Positions 62,787 through 64,000 of a stretch of 64,000 nt of DNA are shown here, piece after piece. This DNA comes from an uncultured Prevotellaceae bacterium. Its GTDB lineage: Bacteria > Bacteroidota > Bacteroidia > Bacteroidales > Bacteroidaceae. The stretch spans positions 31,817 through 95,816 of the forward strand of contig CAMZCM010000008.1 in the NCBI GenBank assembly GCA_947305005.1. Direction: 5' to 3'. Both the position numbers and the translations under genes were made by a program. How positions within the stretch are numbered: position 1 is the stretch's first letter; each line of letters starts with the position of its first letter. The notes beneath the pieces are model-generated. The model did no database searches, had not been told where the DNA came from, and was given only the letters and a program-made list of their open reading frames with translations.

Positions 62787-63719
62787 TCATTTCACCACCT
62801 TCTTGCTACCTTGTATAAATACTCCTTTGGCGGGAGGAGCAGAAAGGGGGCGGCCAGAGAGGTCTGAGAGGCTGTTAGAGGCTGGGCTGTTGGAGGATGG
62901 TGGGATAGGCAAGTAGTGAATGGCTGTCGTATTCTCCAAGTAACGATAAGTATCAGAACCATTCAATCCGCATTTGACAAGTCGAGCATAAATAGTGTTC
63001 CCACTTTCAAAAGTCTCAATGAGCCCTTCCATGTTTTGATAGATGATGAATCCACCTATTGAGTTCAGACATCCGACACCTTCCATTACTTCAACTCCAT
63101 TACTGAGTTTCAATACCTTCCGTTTAACGCCATCTGCAGTCTCTTCTTGGGTCACTTCTTCTACCTTGACCTCACCGATACACGGATACAAATCTCCCAC
63201 TTTTAGAGTAAAATCATAGAGTAATACCTCCGCTTCATCTTCGGCTTCTGCCACATAGAAAGAGGTGATATTAGGATGCAAATCTTGAGGATAAAGTCGC
63301 TCTAACAACCGTAGATACTGTTCCTTGAGAGCATAAACTCGCCCGTTCTCTTCCCTAACAGAGAGTTGGAAAAATACTGTGCCTGGATCGAGCGACGGTC
63401 GCCACATTTCTTTTACTTGATAAAAATCGCCATAACGGAATAGGTTTTGATATTCCTTTCCGTTGATAACTTCAGAGCCATCCACCATCCAATACTCTAA
63501 TGCGAATTCACCATCAGGATAAGATACAGGTGGGACGGAATATTTAAAACTATAATGCCATTTCATGCCGTCTGGGAACATCATATTCTCTTGTGCCACC
63601 AAATGAAAAGGGAGAAAAGCACTTACAATCATCAAGAGTATGATTGGACTATGAAAAACAATTGATGTTGTCTTATTCAACAATTCTGAGCAAGCCTGAT
63701 TCAAAACAATAATGTTCAT
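62787..63719 (-). CDS. Secreted protein with a short type IX-like C-terminal tail
   Basis: The 310-residue protein has a hydrophobic N-terminal segment (about 20-42, ILLMIVSAFLPFHLVAQ) that may be a signal peptide. The true start may be a little downstream of 63719. The mature part is beta-rich (GMKWHYSFKYSVPPVSYPDG, YQNLFRYGDFYQVKEMWRPS, VLYDFTLKVGDLYPCIGEV). It ends LSDLSGRPLSAPPAKGVFIQ plus GSKKVVK, the shortened tail seen on type IX cargo of Prevotella. No enzyme motif was recognised. It lies 12 bp after the small gene at 63732. Confidence 0.7.
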   Translation of the reverse strand: MNIIVLNQACSELLNKTTSIVFHSPIILLMIVSAFLPFHLVAQENMMFPDGMKWHYSFKYSVPPVSYPDGEFALEYWMVDGSEVINGKEYQNLFRYGDFYQVKEMWRPSLDPGTVFFQLSVREENGRVYALKEQYLRLLERLYPQDLHPNITSFYVAEAEDEAEVLLYDFTLKVGDLYPCIGEVKVEEVTQEETADGVKRKVLKLSNGVEVMEGVGCLNSIGGFIIYQNMEGLIETFESGNTIYARLVKCGLNGSDTYRYLENTTAIHYLPIPPSSNSPASNSLSDLSGRPLSAPPAKGVFIQGSKKVVK

Positions 63720-63731
63720 ATAATGATAGTT

Positions 63732-63902
63732 TTATTCTATTGTTAATGTAGCTCCTTTTTCTATCTCAAAGTTATTCTTTATCAGAATATTATCAGCATT
63801 TATAGTTGCTTTGCCATTTTGGATTGTAACTGGCCCCTCAATTTTTAAAGTTGTAACATCCTTACCGACAACTACAATCTTATAGTATTTAATAATTTCC
63901 AT
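63732..63902 (-). CDS. 56-residue beta-strand protein, surface-protein-like
   Basis: The short frame begins MEIIKYYKIVVVGKDVTTLK and continues IEGPVTIQNGKATINADNIL and IKNNFEIEKGATLTIE. The second half matches a phrase often found in large Bacteroidales surface proteins (nGkAtI.A.niLIKNnFEvekGA). Here it forms a separate gene, with ATG and TAA. It may be a free-standing domain or a fragment. It lies 12 bp upstream of the 310-residue gene in the same direction. The last 98 bp of the window hold nothing clear. Confidence 0.6.
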   Translation of the reverse strand: MEIIKYYKIVVVGKDVTTLKIEGPVTIQNGKATINADNILIKNNFEIEKGATLTIE

Positions 63903-64000
63903 AGTAGATGATTATGGCTTAATTTCTATCCAGTTTTTTGTATAATCTAATTTCCGCAACACTATAATTTAATATTTTTTATAAGCACCTGAGCAACAAA

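Overview
The window looks like the chromosome of a Bacteroidales bacterium, most likely Prevotellaceae (Prevotella/Segatella-like). The signs are promoters with a TAnnTTTG -7 box, start codons without a Shine-Dalgarno sequence, a fused SecDF, the type IX secretion protein PorZ, C-terminal tails like those of type IX cargo, a BspA-like leucine-rich-repeat surface protein, and a TPP riboswitch driving a TonB receptor plus PnuT. No rRNA, complete insertion sequence or CRISPR array was seen. There is one tRNA, tRNA-Arg(CCT).

Layout. 0-3.9 kb is a plus-strand envelope operon: an LPP20-like tail, a CHASE2 sensor without an output domain, a secreted transglutaminase-like protein and a small secreted LPP20-like protein. 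3.9-14.3 kb is an accessory island. It holds an ADP-ribosylglycohydrolase remnant, a frameshifted polyvalent-type kinase, the orphan C-terminus of a DNA methylase, an intact two-gene methylase + PLD/SNF2-helicase system (the best defence candidate), about 1 kb of hairpins and helically phased repeats, and a lipoprotein gene flanked by two direct copies of a 0.3-0.45 kb non-coding module. 14.3-29.4 kb is mostly minus-strand housekeeping: trmH-family, nadA, porZ, rdgB, yitT-family, leuS, sufB, cvpA, infB, nusA, rimP. 29.5-33.8 kb holds a large LRR/M60-like surface protein and a surface-protein fragment. 33.8-50 kb is again housekeeping and envelope: cysS, ispG, purE, tRNA-Arg, a YfhO-like protein, rpsO, DUF4294, a cysteine-less thioredoxin-like lipoprotein, an OmpA/TPR lipoprotein, xerD, secDF, a nuclease/phosphatase and a rhomboid protease. 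50-57 kb holds HU, a Wzc-type tyrosine autokinase, RlpA and the thiamine uptake operon. 57-64 kb is accessory: an AraC regulator, a lipoprotein, a glycosidase-like secreted protein, a DUF4143 ATPase behind a 22-bp-phased operator-like array, and small surface-protein genes.

Most notable observations. (1) The two-gene system at 5.2-11.7 kb has a second, divergent methylase C-terminus left behind at its 3' end, which suggests past exchange of the specificity domain. (2) Short tandem repeats with a 7-bp period, in several unrelated sequence families, occur at about ten places. They lie inside or at the ends of core genes (leuS, cysS, nusA, rdgB, porZ and others), and in porZ they encode the core of the signal peptide. 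(3) Four TTACTCAA-type sites spaced exactly 22 bp apart cover the promoter of the DUF4143 ATPase. A related 22-23-bp-phased array at 12.1-12.36 kb has no gene beside it. (4) A palindromic repeat is carried in frame inside the YfhO-like gene.

Protein assignments come from motifs read by eye. No database search was possible.
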